From positions 1 to 64,000 of the forward strand of contig NZ_JYIV01000023.1 of assembly GCF_000956405.1 (NCBI RefSeq): DNA of 64,000 nucleotides. Direction: 5' to 3'. Shown here one piece after another: positions 9,672-17,234 of the stretch (position 1 is the first letter of the stretch; each line of letters opens with the position of its first letter). The position numbers and the translations under genes were made by a program. The notes beneath the pieces were generated by a model, which was given only the letters and a program-made list of their open reading frames with translations, was not told where the DNA came from and did not search any database. Source of the stretch: Microbacterium oxydans. Its GTDB lineage: Bacteria > Actinomycetota > Actinomycetes > Actinomycetales > Microbacteriaceae.

Positions 9672-9733
9672 TCGCTGCCTGATCGCTGCCTGATCCCCGC
9701 CGGACGTCGGCGCGGCGCGGTAAGGTGGAGCAC

Positions 9734-9847
9734 ATGGACCTCATGGCGCTCGAAATCTTCTTCATCGGCCTGCTGGGCCTTGCGAGCCTCGCTATCGTCT
9801 TCGTCTCGGCGGTGGTGCTGCGCAACCTCTTCCGCGGCCAGCGCTGA
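9734..9847 (+). CDS. 37-residue single-helix membrane protein (copy 1)
   Basis: The peptide starts MDLMALEIFFIGLL and consists of one hydrophobic helix (about residues 5-28) followed by a basic end, RNLFRGQR. TAAGGT lies seven bases before the ATG and GGTGGAG also precedes it, so initiation is well supported. The stop is 7 nt before the next ATG, suggesting an operon. I do not recognise a family. Confidence 0.6.
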   Translation: MDLMALEIFFIGLLGLASLAIVFVSAVVLRNLFRGQR

Positions 9848-9854
9848 CGCGACG

Positions 9855-10457
9855 ATGCTCGAACTGCCCGTCGACCTTCCGGCCGATCTCGTCCCCTTCG
9901 CGTGGCTCATCGGCGTCTGGGAAGGCACCGGCGTGATCGACTATCCGGTCGGCGACGAGCGTCTGCAGGGAGAGTTCACGCACCGGGTCAGCTTCAGTCA
10001 TGACGGCGGTCCCTTCCTGAACTACTCGGGAACAGCCACGTTCCTGACCGAGGAGGGCGCTCCGGCGGCGGCACTGCTCGCGGAGACCGGGTTCTGGCGG
10101 CTCGCCCGCCCGGCATCGGCATCGGATCCTGGTCCCGCACTGCTGCCTCCGACCGCTCCTGCCGTCACCCGCACGGTCGACGACGTGGAGGAGCTGCGCG
10201 CTCCGAGCGGCGGATTCCCGATCGAGGTCTCGCTAGCACACGCCGACGGGGCCCTCGAGCTCTACATCGGCGAGATCAACGGTCCGCGCATCGACATCGG
10301 CTCCGATGCCGTCGTGCGCAGCGCCGGTGCGAAGGTCCACACCGCTTCCTCCCGCATGTACGGTCTCGTCGACGGCCACCTGCTGTGGGCGTGGGACATC
10401 GCCGCCCTCGGCACGCCCCTGCGCTCGCATGCGTCGGCGCGGCTGGCCAAGGTCTGA
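9855..10457 (+). CDS. Nitrobindin-like heme-binding beta-barrel (FABP family, copy 1)
   Basis: 200 residues. The motif GVWEGTGVIDYP near residue 18 and the closing LLWAWDIAALGTPLRSHASA fit the DUF1794/nitrobindin family of ten-stranded beta-barrels, which bind ferric heme and isomerise peroxynitrite in characterised members. It starts 7 nt after the preceding small gene and its stop overlaps closely with the ygfZ start region. Heme ligation is inferred from the family. Confidence 0.82.
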   Translation: MLELPVDLPADLVPFAWLIGVWEGTGVIDYPVGDERLQGEFTHRVSFSHDGGPFLNYSGTATFLTEEGAPAAALLAETGFWRLARPASASDPGPALLPPTAPAVTRTVDDVEELRAPSGGFPIEVSLAHADGALELYIGEINGPRIDIGSDAVVRSAGAKVHTASSRMYGLVDGHLLWAWDIAALGTPLRSHASARLAKV

Positions 10458-10458
10458 C

Positions 10459-11259
10459 GTGTCCGCCTTCCACCAGGTCGACGGCGCTGTCTCCGACGGC
10501 GAGGTCATCGCTCATTTCGGTGACGCCTTCCGCGAGCAGCGACGTCTCGCCGGTGGTGCAGCCATCGCGCCCCTCGGGGATCGCACGGTCATCGAGGTGG
10601 CCGGCCCCGAGCGCCTCACCTGGCTCGACTCGATCACGTCGCAGTCGGTCGGCCGTCTCGCGCCCGGAGACAGCACGGAACTGCTGATCCTCGACCCGCA
10701 AGGTCGCGTCGAGCACGCGGCCGGAATCCTCGACGACGGCGCGTCGGCGTGGTTGATCGCCGACAGTGGCGACGCTGAAGCGCTCGCCGCCTGGCTGACG
10801 CGCATGAAGTTCCGCACACAGGCGACGGTCGAGGTCCGCTCAGACCTGGAGCTGGTCGGATACATCGACGGCGGAACCGTCGGATCGGTCGTGGCCGCTG
10901 CCGCGTGCGCCCCGCACGGCGTCGCCCTCGTCTGGGCCGACCCGTGGCAGCGCATCAGTGCCGGAGGACACCAGTACGCGGAGGTCGCAGACCATCCCGC
11001 CGCCGCCTTCGCCTGGCGGGTGGCCATCCTCACGGAGGAATCCGCTGATGCTCTCGCCGGTTCGCTCGATCGGGACGCCCTCGCCGGCAACCTCGCGGCC
11101 GAGGCGCTGCGGGTCGCGGCATGGCGCCCGCGCTGGACGACCGAGGTCGACGAGCGCTCGCTGCCCCATGAGTCCGACTGGATCCGCAGCGCGGTCCACT
11201 TGAACAAGGGGTGCTACCGCGGGCAGGAGACCACCAGCGACGTCCACGCGTCGGCATGA
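10459..11259 (+). pseudogene. Truncated ygfZ at the duplication junction
   Basis: The first 258 codons match intact ygfZ exactly. The reading frame is then cut at the duplication join and ends with residues (TSDVHASA) read from antisense ppk1 sequence. The break falls directly after the diagnostic KGCYRGQE motif, so the C-terminal beta-barrel part is missing. GTG start as in the intact copy. It probably gives no functional protein. Confidence 0.9.
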
Positions 11260-11624
11260 CGCAGCTGCAGAGCGTGCGCCTCGCGGGAGATGTCGGCGAG
11301 GGCGTCCACGGGGGAGCGGCCGATGTTGGTGGGCACGGCCAGACCCGTCATGATGCGTCGCTTGAGGCCCGCGACGCGCACCATGAAGAACTCGTCGAGG
11401 TTGCTCGCGAAGATCGCCAGGAAGTTGGCCCGCTCGAGTTCGGGGAGTGACGGATCCTCGGCGAGCTCGAGCACGCGCTGGTTGAAGGCGAGCCAGCTCA
11501 GCTCGCGATCCAGGTAGCGGTGGTCGGGGAGCTGGGAGTCGTACGACTCGATGGCGTCGAAGTCGTCGTCTTCGGCGTCACCGAGCCCGGCGTCGGCGAG
11601 TGCGGGATCGATCATGGGGTACAT
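11214..11624 (-). pseudogene. ppk1 N-terminal fragment at the duplication junction
   Basis: Codons 1-131 are identical to ppk1; five foreign residues (VSCPR) read from antisense ygfZ follow, then a stop. The catalytic core is absent, so it is not an active kinase. Its copied PHO-like repeat could still drive transcription, in the sense opposite to the truncated ygfZ that it overlaps. Confidence 0.9.
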
Positions 11625-11633
11625 CTAAGCACC

Positions 11634-11655
11634 GAGAGGTGACGCGCGTGTGAAC
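11634..11655 (-). promoter_or_regulatory. Duplicated PHO-box-like repeat
   Basis: Identical to the element before intact ppk1, but here it precedes only the truncated ppk1 fragment. Confidence 0.5.
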
Positions 11656-11664
11656 GGAGTCGGC

Positions 11665-12348
11665 TCAGCCCGCGCTGGCCAGGCCCTCGTCCTCGTTGAC
11701 GTTGAAGCGATAGCCGACGTTGCGCACCGTGCCGATGATCTGCTCCTGGTCGCCGAGTTTCGCCCTGAGTCGTCGCACGTGCACGTCGACCGTGCGGGTG
11801 CCCCCGAAGTAGTCGTATCCCCAGACCTCGCTCAGCAGCTGCTCCCTGGTGAACACGCGAGCGGGGTGGGTCGCCAGGAAATGCAGCAGCTGGAACTCCT
11901 TGTAGGTCAGATCCAGAGGTCTGCCGCGCAGCTTCGCCGAGTAGGACTGCTCGTCGATGGTCACGCCGGATGCCTGCACGCGTGCGGGTTCGGCGACCTC
12001 GTCGCGTCGTGCCAGCACGAGACGCAGCCTGGCGTCGATCTCGGCCGGACCCGCGGTGGAGAGGAGCACGTCGTCGATGCCCCAGTCGCCGGAGAGGGCG
12101 CTCATCCCGCCCTCCGTGACGACGAGCAGCAGAGGGGAGTCCTGTCCTGCGGTCCGAAGCAGACGGCACAGCGACTTCGCCCCGACGAGGTCGTGCCGGC
12201 CATCGACGATCACGACATCGTGGTCGGGGGCACTGACTAGTTGCGAGGGCTCTGCGGGGATCTGGCGTGCGCGGTGACTCAACAGCTCGAGCGCGGGGAG
12301 CACCTGCTCGGAGAGCGGAGCGTTGGTCAGAACCAGGACCTGGGCCAC
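11665..12348 (-). CDS. glnR: Nitrogen regulator GlnR (copy 2)
   Basis: Identical to the first glnR in all residues, including the winged-helix motif [20 protein letters not shown] and the same GTG start with GAGGAG upstream. Its full divergent promoter region is also copied, so both genes should be expressed and GlnR dosage would double if the duplication is real. Confidence 0.92.
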   Translation of the reverse strand: MAQVLVLTNAPLSEQVLPALELLSHRARQIPAEPSQLVSAPDHDVVIVDGRHDLVGAKSLCRLLRTAGQDSPLLLVVTEGGMSALSGDWGIDDVLLSTAGPAEIDARLRLVLARRDEVAEPARVQASGVTIDEQSYSAKLRGRPLDLTYKEFQLLHFLATHPARVFTREQLLSEVWGYDYFGGTRTVDVHVRRLRAKLGDQEQIIGTVRNVGYRFNVNEDEGLASAG

Positions 12349-12419
12349 ACGCACTCCTCACAGACGCGGATCGACGTCGTGCCGCCATGATACCGGGAGC
12401 GATAGGTCACAATGGAGAC

Positions 12420-12710
12420 ATGACGGATCCCGCACTCGCACCGCGCAACGCGTTCGTCGGTGTGCTCGTCGTCTGGGCCACGGCCTTCCTCGCGACCGTG
12501 GCGATCGGCATCTTCGTGCCGGAGGAGTGGCGTGTTCCGTGGCTGCTCGTCGGCTTCGGCGGCGTCGTGCTCCTGTCGTTCGCCGTCCAGCTCTGGTACG
12601 GACGCACCCAGGGCTTCATCTTCCGGGTGGCCGGCAGCGTGATCGGCGCCCTGCTGCTGATGGGGATCATCTCGGTCGGGTTCGGCCTCGCCGCGCTGAT
12701 CCCTGCCTGA
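12420..12710 (+). CDS. Small membrane protein, function unknown (copy 2)
   Basis: Identical 96-residue, three-segment membrane protein with the same upstream region as copy 1. It is the copy that keeps the natural downstream order through to intact ygfZ. Confidence 0.7.
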   Translation: MTDPALAPRNAFVGVLVVWATAFLATVAIGIFVPEEWRVPWLLVGFGGVVLLSFAVQLWYGRTQGFIFRVAGSVIGALLLMGIISVGFGLAALIPA

Positions 12711-12772
12711 TCGCTGCCTGATCGCTGCCTGATCCCCGCCGGACGTCGGCGCGGCGCGGTAAGGTGGAGCAC

Positions 12773-12886
12773 ATGGACCTCATGGCGCTCGAAATCTTCT
12801 TCATCGGCCTGCTGGGCCTTGCGAGCCTCGCTATCGTCTTCGTCTCGGCGGTGGTGCTGCGCAACCTCTTCCGCGGCCAGCGCTGA
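12773..12886 (+). CDS. 37-residue single-helix membrane protein (copy 2)
   Basis: Identical to copy 1: one hydrophobic helix with a basic C-terminus, preceded by TAAGGT and GGTGGAG, and ending 7 nt before the nitrobindin-like gene. Confidence 0.6.
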   Translation: MDLMALEIFFIGLLGLASLAIVFVSAVVLRNLFRGQR

Positions 12887-12893
12887 CGCGACG

Positions 12894-13496
12894 ATGCTCG
12901 AACTGCCCGTCGACCTTCCGGCCGATCTCGTCCCCTTCGCGTGGCTCATCGGCGTCTGGGAAGGCACCGGCGTGATCGACTATCCGGTCGGCGACGAGCG
13001 TCTGCAGGGAGAGTTCACGCACCGGGTCAGCTTCAGTCATGACGGCGGTCCCTTCCTGAACTACTCGGGAACAGCCACGTTCCTGACCGAGGAGGGCGCT
13101 CCGGCGGCGGCACTGCTCGCGGAGACCGGGTTCTGGCGGCTCGCCCGCCCGGCATCGGCATCGGATCCTGGTCCCGCACTGCTGCCTCCGACCGCTCCTG
13201 CCGTCACCCGCACGGTCGACGACGTGGAGGAGCTGCGCGCTCCGAGCGGCGGATTCCCGATCGAGGTCTCGCTAGCACACGCCGACGGGGCCCTCGAGCT
13301 CTACATCGGCGAGATCAACGGTCCGCGCATCGACATCGGCTCCGATGCCGTCGTGCGCAGCGCCGGTGCGAAGGTCCACACCGCTTCCTCCCGCATGTAC
13401 GGTCTCGTCGACGGCCACCTGCTGTGGGCGTGGGACATCGCCGCCCTCGGCACGCCCCTGCGCTCGCATGCGTCGGCGCGGCTGGCCAAGGTCTGA
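12894..13496 (+). CDS. Nitrobindin-like heme-binding beta-barrel (FABP family, copy 2)
   Basis: Identical to copy 1 (200 residues, GVWEGTGVIDYP motif). Here it lies one base upstream of an intact ygfZ, which is probably the ancestral arrangement. Linkage of a heme-binding barrel to a folate-dependent iron-sulfur repair protein suggests a shared role in oxidative or nitrosative stress, but that is inference. Confidence 0.82.
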   Translation: MLELPVDLPADLVPFAWLIGVWEGTGVIDYPVGDERLQGEFTHRVSFSHDGGPFLNYSGTATFLTEEGAPAAALLAETGFWRLARPASASDPGPALLPPTAPAVTRTVDDVEELRAPSGGFPIEVSLAHADGALELYIGEINGPRIDIGSDAVVRSAGAKVHTASSRMYGLVDGHLLWAWDIAALGTPLRSHASARLAKV

Positions 13497-13497
13497 C

Positions 13498-14628
13498 GTG
13501 TCCGCCTTCCACCAGGTCGACGGCGCTGTCTCCGACGGCGAGGTCATCGCTCATTTCGGTGACGCCTTCCGCGAGCAGCGACGTCTCGCCGGTGGTGCAG
13601 CCATCGCGCCCCTCGGGGATCGCACGGTCATCGAGGTGGCCGGCCCCGAGCGCCTCACCTGGCTCGACTCGATCACGTCGCAGTCGGTCGGCCGTCTCGC
13701 GCCCGGAGACAGCACGGAACTGCTGATCCTCGACCCGCAAGGTCGCGTCGAGCACGCGGCCGGAATCCTCGACGACGGCGCGTCGGCGTGGTTGATCGCC
13801 GACAGTGGCGACGCTGAAGCGCTCGCCGCCTGGCTGACGCGCATGAAGTTCCGCACACAGGCGACGGTCGAGGTCCGCTCAGACCTGGAGCTGGTCGGAT
13901 ACATCGACGGCGGAACCGTCGGATCGGTCGTGGCCGCTGCCGCGTGCGCCCCGCACGGCGTCGCCCTCGTCTGGGCCGACCCGTGGCAGCGCATCAGTGC
14001 CGGAGGACACCAGTACGCGGAGGTCGCAGACCATCCCGCCGCCGCCTTCGCCTGGCGGGTGGCCATCCTCACGGAGGAATCCGCTGATGCTCTCGCCGGT
14101 TCGCTCGATCGGGACGCCCTCGCCGGCAACCTCGCGGCCGAGGCGCTGCGGGTCGCGGCATGGCGCCCGCGCTGGACGACCGAGGTCGACGAGCGCTCGC
14201 TGCCCCATGAGTCCGACTGGATCCGCAGCGCGGTCCACTTGAACAAGGGGTGCTACCGCGGGCAGGAGACCGTCGCGAAGGTGCACAACCTCGGTCATCC
14301 GCCGCGCCGGCTGGCCGCACTCCACCTCGACGGCAGCGATGCCGTGCTGCCCGAGCCCGGTGCACCGGTCTTCGCGGGCGATGACGAGGTCGGACACCTG
14401 ACCTCGGTGGCGCGGCACCACGAAGACGGTCCGATCGCGCTCGCGATCCTGTCCCGGCGCGCACCGGTCGGAGACCTCGTGGTCCGTGCGGACGGCATCG
14501 ATATCGCCGCGTCCCAGCAGGTGATCGTCCCGGCGGATGCCGGTGCCGTCGCTGACATCCCGCGCCTCACACGGCTGTCGCGTCGACCCACGGCGCCGGA
14601 TCCGCGCGACGCGCACGCCGCCGACTGA
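13498..14628 (+). CDS. ygfZ: YgfZ/GcvT-like folate-binding protein (intact)
   Basis: 376 residues. YgfZ proteins bind tetrahydrofolate and help maintain certain iron-sulfur enzymes. The family signature KGCYRGQE lies near residue 251 and VAKVHNLGHPPRRL follows, both intact. The GTG start is one base after the nitrobindin-like stop. The first 258 codons are duplicated upstream as a truncated gene. It converges on a leftward methyltransferase gene. Confidence 0.92.
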   Translation: MSAFHQVDGAVSDGEVIAHFGDAFREQRRLAGGAAIAPLGDRTVIEVAGPERLTWLDSITSQSVGRLAPGDSTELLILDPQGRVEHAAGILDDGASAWLIADSGDAEALAAWLTRMKFRTQATVEVRSDLELVGYIDGGTVGSVVAAAACAPHGVALVWADPWQRISAGGHQYAEVADHPAAAFAWRVAILTEESADALAGSLDRDALAGNLAAEALRVAAWRPRWTTEVDERSLPHESDWIRSAVHLNKGCYRGQETVAKVHNLGHPPRRLAALHLDGSDAVLPEPGAPVFAGDDEVGHLTSVARHHEDGPIALAILSRRAPVGDLVVRADGIDIAASQQVIVPADAGAVADIPRLTRLSRRPTAPDPRDAHAAD

Positions 14629-14648
14629 GCCGGCATCCCCGGTCGGAG

Positions 14649-15476
14649 TCAGTCCGAGCGGGGAGCGACAGCCGACCAGGGCAGCGTGAGCTCGCCCAGA
14701 CGCCAGCGCGTGCGGCCGCCGACCACGGGCCACCCCTGGTCGCGGAGGGCACCGACCGCGGCGAGGAATCGTTGCGTGGCTCCGAACGTCGACAAGGGCG
14801 CCGCACGGTCCCACTCGCGATCGAGGTCGACCAGGAGCGCATGGATGCGCTCGCCGGCGACGTTGCGATGGATCAGCGCCTTGGGCAGGCGCTCGGCGAC
14901 GATGCTCGGATGCTCGAGGTCGGCGAGCCGGAGCGAGATCGTGAACCGTCGCGGGGTCGCGGTCGCATCGACATCGATCCAGCTCGAGACGCGACCGATC
15001 TCGTCGCAGGTGCCCTCGAACAGCAGTCCGTCGGGAGCAAGGCGCGCGGCCATCCGGGACCACGCGTCGAGGACATCCTGCTCGTCGTACTGGCGCAGCA
15101 CGTTCATCGCACGGATGACGGCGGCTCTCCGTCCATCCGGAAGCGGAACCTCGAAACCGCCGCGCGCGAACGACACGGGGAGGCCGGAAGCGAAGGGCGT
15201 CCGTCCCGCGCGGACCTCGGCCAGCTGCGCATCGGCCGTCGCGACGCGGGCCGGGTCGATCTCCAGGCCGCGCACCTCCACGTCGGCGCGCACCCGGACC
15301 AGGCGTGCGGCGAGTTCGAAGGCCGTGACCCCGCTGGCGCCGTAGCCCAGGTCCACGACCAGCGGGTCGGATGCTCGGCGCAGAGCCTCGCTCGCGGCGA
15401 TCCAGCGGTCGTTCCGACGCAGTCGGTTCGTCCCCGTGGTGCCGCGGGTCGGCCGACCGAGGGGAGATGACGCCAT
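14649..15476 (-). CDS. Class I SAM-dependent methyltransferase
   Basis: 275 residues. The SAM-binding motif I is VVDLGYGASGVTAFELAARL, with the acidic end of strand 2 at VRGLEIDPARV and a post-I region AAVIRAMNVLRQYDEQD. The ending RWRLGELTLPWSAVAPRSD is not a known catalytic feature. Substrate unknown. It is divergent from gpmA and convergent with ygfZ. The start ATG is followed by a basic segment; an alternative downstream start cannot be excluded. Confidence 0.8.
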   Translation of the reverse strand: MASSPLGRPTRGTTGTNRLRRNDRWIAASEALRRASDPLVVDLGYGASGVTAFELAARLVRVRADVEVRGLEIDPARVATADAQLAEVRAGRTPFASGLPVSFARGGFEVPLPDGRRAAVIRAMNVLRQYDEQDVLDAWSRMAARLAPDGLLFEGTCDEIGRVSSWIDVDATATPRRFTISLRLADLEHPSIVAERLPKALIHRNVAGERIHALLVDLDREWDRAAPLSTFGATQRFLAAVGALRDQGWPVVGGRTRWRLGELTLPWSAVAPRSD

Positions 15477-15523
15477 GTCTCCATCCTCCCAGCATCGACT
15501 CGGGCGCTCCGCCCCCGGACGGA

Positions 15524-15529
15524 TAAACT
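15524..15529 (+). promoter_or_regulatory. -10 element of gpmA (leaderless start)
   Basis: TAAACT ends six bases before the ATG at 15536 and there is no Shine-Dalgarno sequence. With a normal -10 to +1 distance the transcript starts at the A of the start codon. Confidence 0.65.
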
Positions 15530-15535
15530 GGCGGC

Positions 15536-16285
15536 ATGACTGCGACGCGCACCCTCATCCTGCTCCGCCACGGCCGAAGCGAGTGGAACGAACTGAACCT
15601 GTTCACCGGTTGGGTGGACGTCCGTCTCAACGAGCAGGGCGAGAAGGAGGCGCGCCGCGGCGGAGAGCTGCTGGCGGAATCGGGCATCCTCCCCGACGTG
15701 CTGCACACCTCGCTGCTGAGCCGCGCCATCCAGACGGCGAACATCGCCCTGGATGCCGCTGACCGTCTGTGGATCCCGGTGACCCGCTCCTGGCGCCTGA
15801 ACGAGCGTCACTACGGCGCGCTGCAGGGCAAGGACAAGGCACAGACGCTGGAAGAGTTCGGCCCGGAGCAGTTCCAGCTGTGGCGTCGTTCGTTCGACGT
15901 GCCGCCGCCCGTGCTCGACGACGAGAGCGAGTTCAGCCAGGTGAACGACGTCCGTTACGCGCACATCGACGGCGAGGTGCCGCGCACCGAGTCGCTCAAG
16001 CTCGTCATCGACCGTCTGCTGCCGTACTGGGAGAGCGCGATCGTCCCCGACCTCGAAGCCGACAAGACCGTGCTCGTGACGGCGCACGGCAACTCGCTGC
16101 GCGGTCTCGTCAAGCACCTCGAGGGCATCAGCGACGACGACATCGCCGAGCTGAACATCCCGACCGGCATCCCGCTGGTGTACGAGCTGGACGAGAACAA
16201 CGTCCCCACCGGCCCCGGCCGCTACCTCGACCCCGAGGCCGCTGCCGCCGGTGCCGCTGCCGTCGCGGCGCAGGGTAAGAAGTAG
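15536..16285 (+). CDS. gpmA: 2,3-bisphosphoglycerate-dependent phosphoglycerate mutase
   Basis: Interconverts 3- and 2-phosphoglycerate in glycolysis. 249 residues. [20 protein letters not shown] contains the catalytic His (residue 11); [12 protein letters not shown] and the second His in [17 protein letters not shown] are present. An alanine-rich C-terminal tail ends AAQGKK. The ATG is fixed by a TAAACT hexamer six bases upstream. It converges on phoU. Confidence 0.97.
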   Translation: MTATRTLILLRHGRSEWNELNLFTGWVDVRLNEQGEKEARRGGELLAESGILPDVLHTSLLSRAIQTANIALDAADRLWIPVTRSWRLNERHYGALQGKDKAQTLEEFGPEQFQLWRRSFDVPPPVLDDESEFSQVNDVRYAHIDGEVPRTESLKLVIDRLLPYWESAIVPDLEADKTVLVTAHGNSLRGLVKHLEGISDDDIAELNIPTGIPLVYELDENNVPTGPGRYLDPEAAAAGAAAVAAQGKK

Positions 16286-16307
16286 TTCTCCGTCTCGGCT
16301 CGGCGCG

Positions 16308-17018
16308 TCAGGCGTGACCGAACTCCTGCTGGCCGAGCTCCTGCTGCTCGACCGCGAGGGGGATGTCCTGTTCCTCGACCGCCCAGTCGCCCGTGGCGAG
16401 GTAGACGACCTTCTTCGCGACGGCCACCGCGTGGTCGGCGAACCGTTCGTGGTAACGGCTGGCGAGCGTGGCGTCGACGGTCGCCGTGGCCTCACCCTTC
16501 CAGTTGTCGCTGAGCACCTTCTCGAACACGGTGGCGTGCAGCTCATCGACATCGTCGTCCGCGTTGCGGATCGCATCGGCGAACCGCAGGTCCTGCGTGC
16601 GCAGCAGCTCGGACAGGGTGCGGGCCACTTCGACGTCGAGCTCGCCCATCTTCACGAAAGTGCCCTTGAGGCCCTTCGGGATGGCGCGCTCGGGGAAGCG
16701 GAGGCGTGCGAGCTGAGCGATGTGCTCCGACATGTCGCCCATGCGCTCGAGCGAAGCACTCACGCGCAGCGCGGTCACGACGATACGGAGGTCGCGGGCG
16801 ACCGGCTGCTGGCGGGCGAGGATCTCGATGGCCTGCTCGTCGAGGGCGACGGCCAGCTCGTCGATCTTGGCGTCGTCGGCGATGACCTCTTCGGCCAGGG
16901 CCACGTCGCTCGTCGCGAACGCCCTGGTGGCCTTGTCGATGGAGACCGTGACCAGGTCGGCGATCTCGACGAGGCGGTTCTGCAGGTCCTCGAGGGACTG
17001 GTGGAAGACTTCGCGCAT
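16308..17018 (-). CDS. phoU: Phosphate signalling protein PhoU
   Basis: Links Pst transport to SenX3-RegX3 signalling, keeping the kinase off when phosphate is plentiful. 236 residues form two PhoU repeats, with metal-binding E/D patterns in ERMGDMSEHIAQLARLRFP and a corresponding second repeat. I chose MREVFHQSLEDLQ (ATG at 17018) over a longer unlikely extension. It diverges from senX3. Upstream lies TCGTTAACC shared with pstS. Confidence 0.95.
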   Translation of the reverse strand: MREVFHQSLEDLQNRLVEIADLVTVSIDKATRAFATSDVALAEEVIADDAKIDELAVALDEQAIEILARQQPVARDLRIVVTALRVSASLERMGDMSEHIAQLARLRFPERAIPKGLKGTFVKMGELDVEVARTLSELLRTQDLRFADAIRNADDDVDELHATVFEKVLSDNWKGEATATVDATLASRYHERFADHAVAVAKKVVYLATGDWAVEEQDIPLAVEQQELGQQEFGHA

Positions 17019-17118
17019 GTTGGGGCGCAACCTTTCATTCGGATCTCGGCTGGGACAGCGCGAGGCGGCGGGTCGTCCGCACGAGAGCAGGTCTGTGCTC
17101 CCGCACAAGCCCGAAGAG

Positions 17119-17142
17119 ATTGTCTGCTTCGAAGGTTAACGA
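17119..17142 (-). promoter_or_regulatory. phoU promoter with element shared with pstS
   Basis: On the phoU strand TCGTTAACC (17134-17142) is followed 9 nt later by GACAAT (17119-17124), a plausible -10. The same 9-mer sits 8 nt before the likely -10 of pstS. This suggests a common activator, probably RegX3. Confidence 0.5.
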
Positions 17143-17234
17143 ACGGTGCCCAGCACGTGAATAGTACTTCTCCTGTTCCCGCCAGGGCGCGGAAACCCGC
17201 CGGACGGACGGTGAACGCACTCTACGCTGGAGTC

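Larger units (their letters stand above)
8194..11232. repeat. Tandem duplication, copy 1 (3,039 bp)
   Basis: This unit is followed at once by a second copy. It carries the 5' 131 codons of intact ppk1, glnR, two small membrane-protein genes, a nitrobindin-like gene and ygfZ cut after its GQET segment. All open frames in the two copies have identical lengths and translations, offset by exactly 3,039. The outer parents read GTCGA before 8194 and GTCGCG after 14271. The join is GAGACC to ACCAGCG with no microhomology. Confidence 0.97.
11233..14271. repeat. Tandem duplication, copy 2 (3,039 bp)
   Basis: Second copy of the unit starting with a 5' ppk1 fragment and ending inside ygfZ, which here continues into unique DNA and is intact. 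I found no difference from copy 1 in any open frame. Perfect identity means a very recent event, active gene conversion or an assembly error. Confidence 0.97.

Noticed and set aside
8626..12348. Two diverged paralogous regulators
   Set aside because: The copies are identical, including flanks, so they are one duplicated gene, not paralogues.
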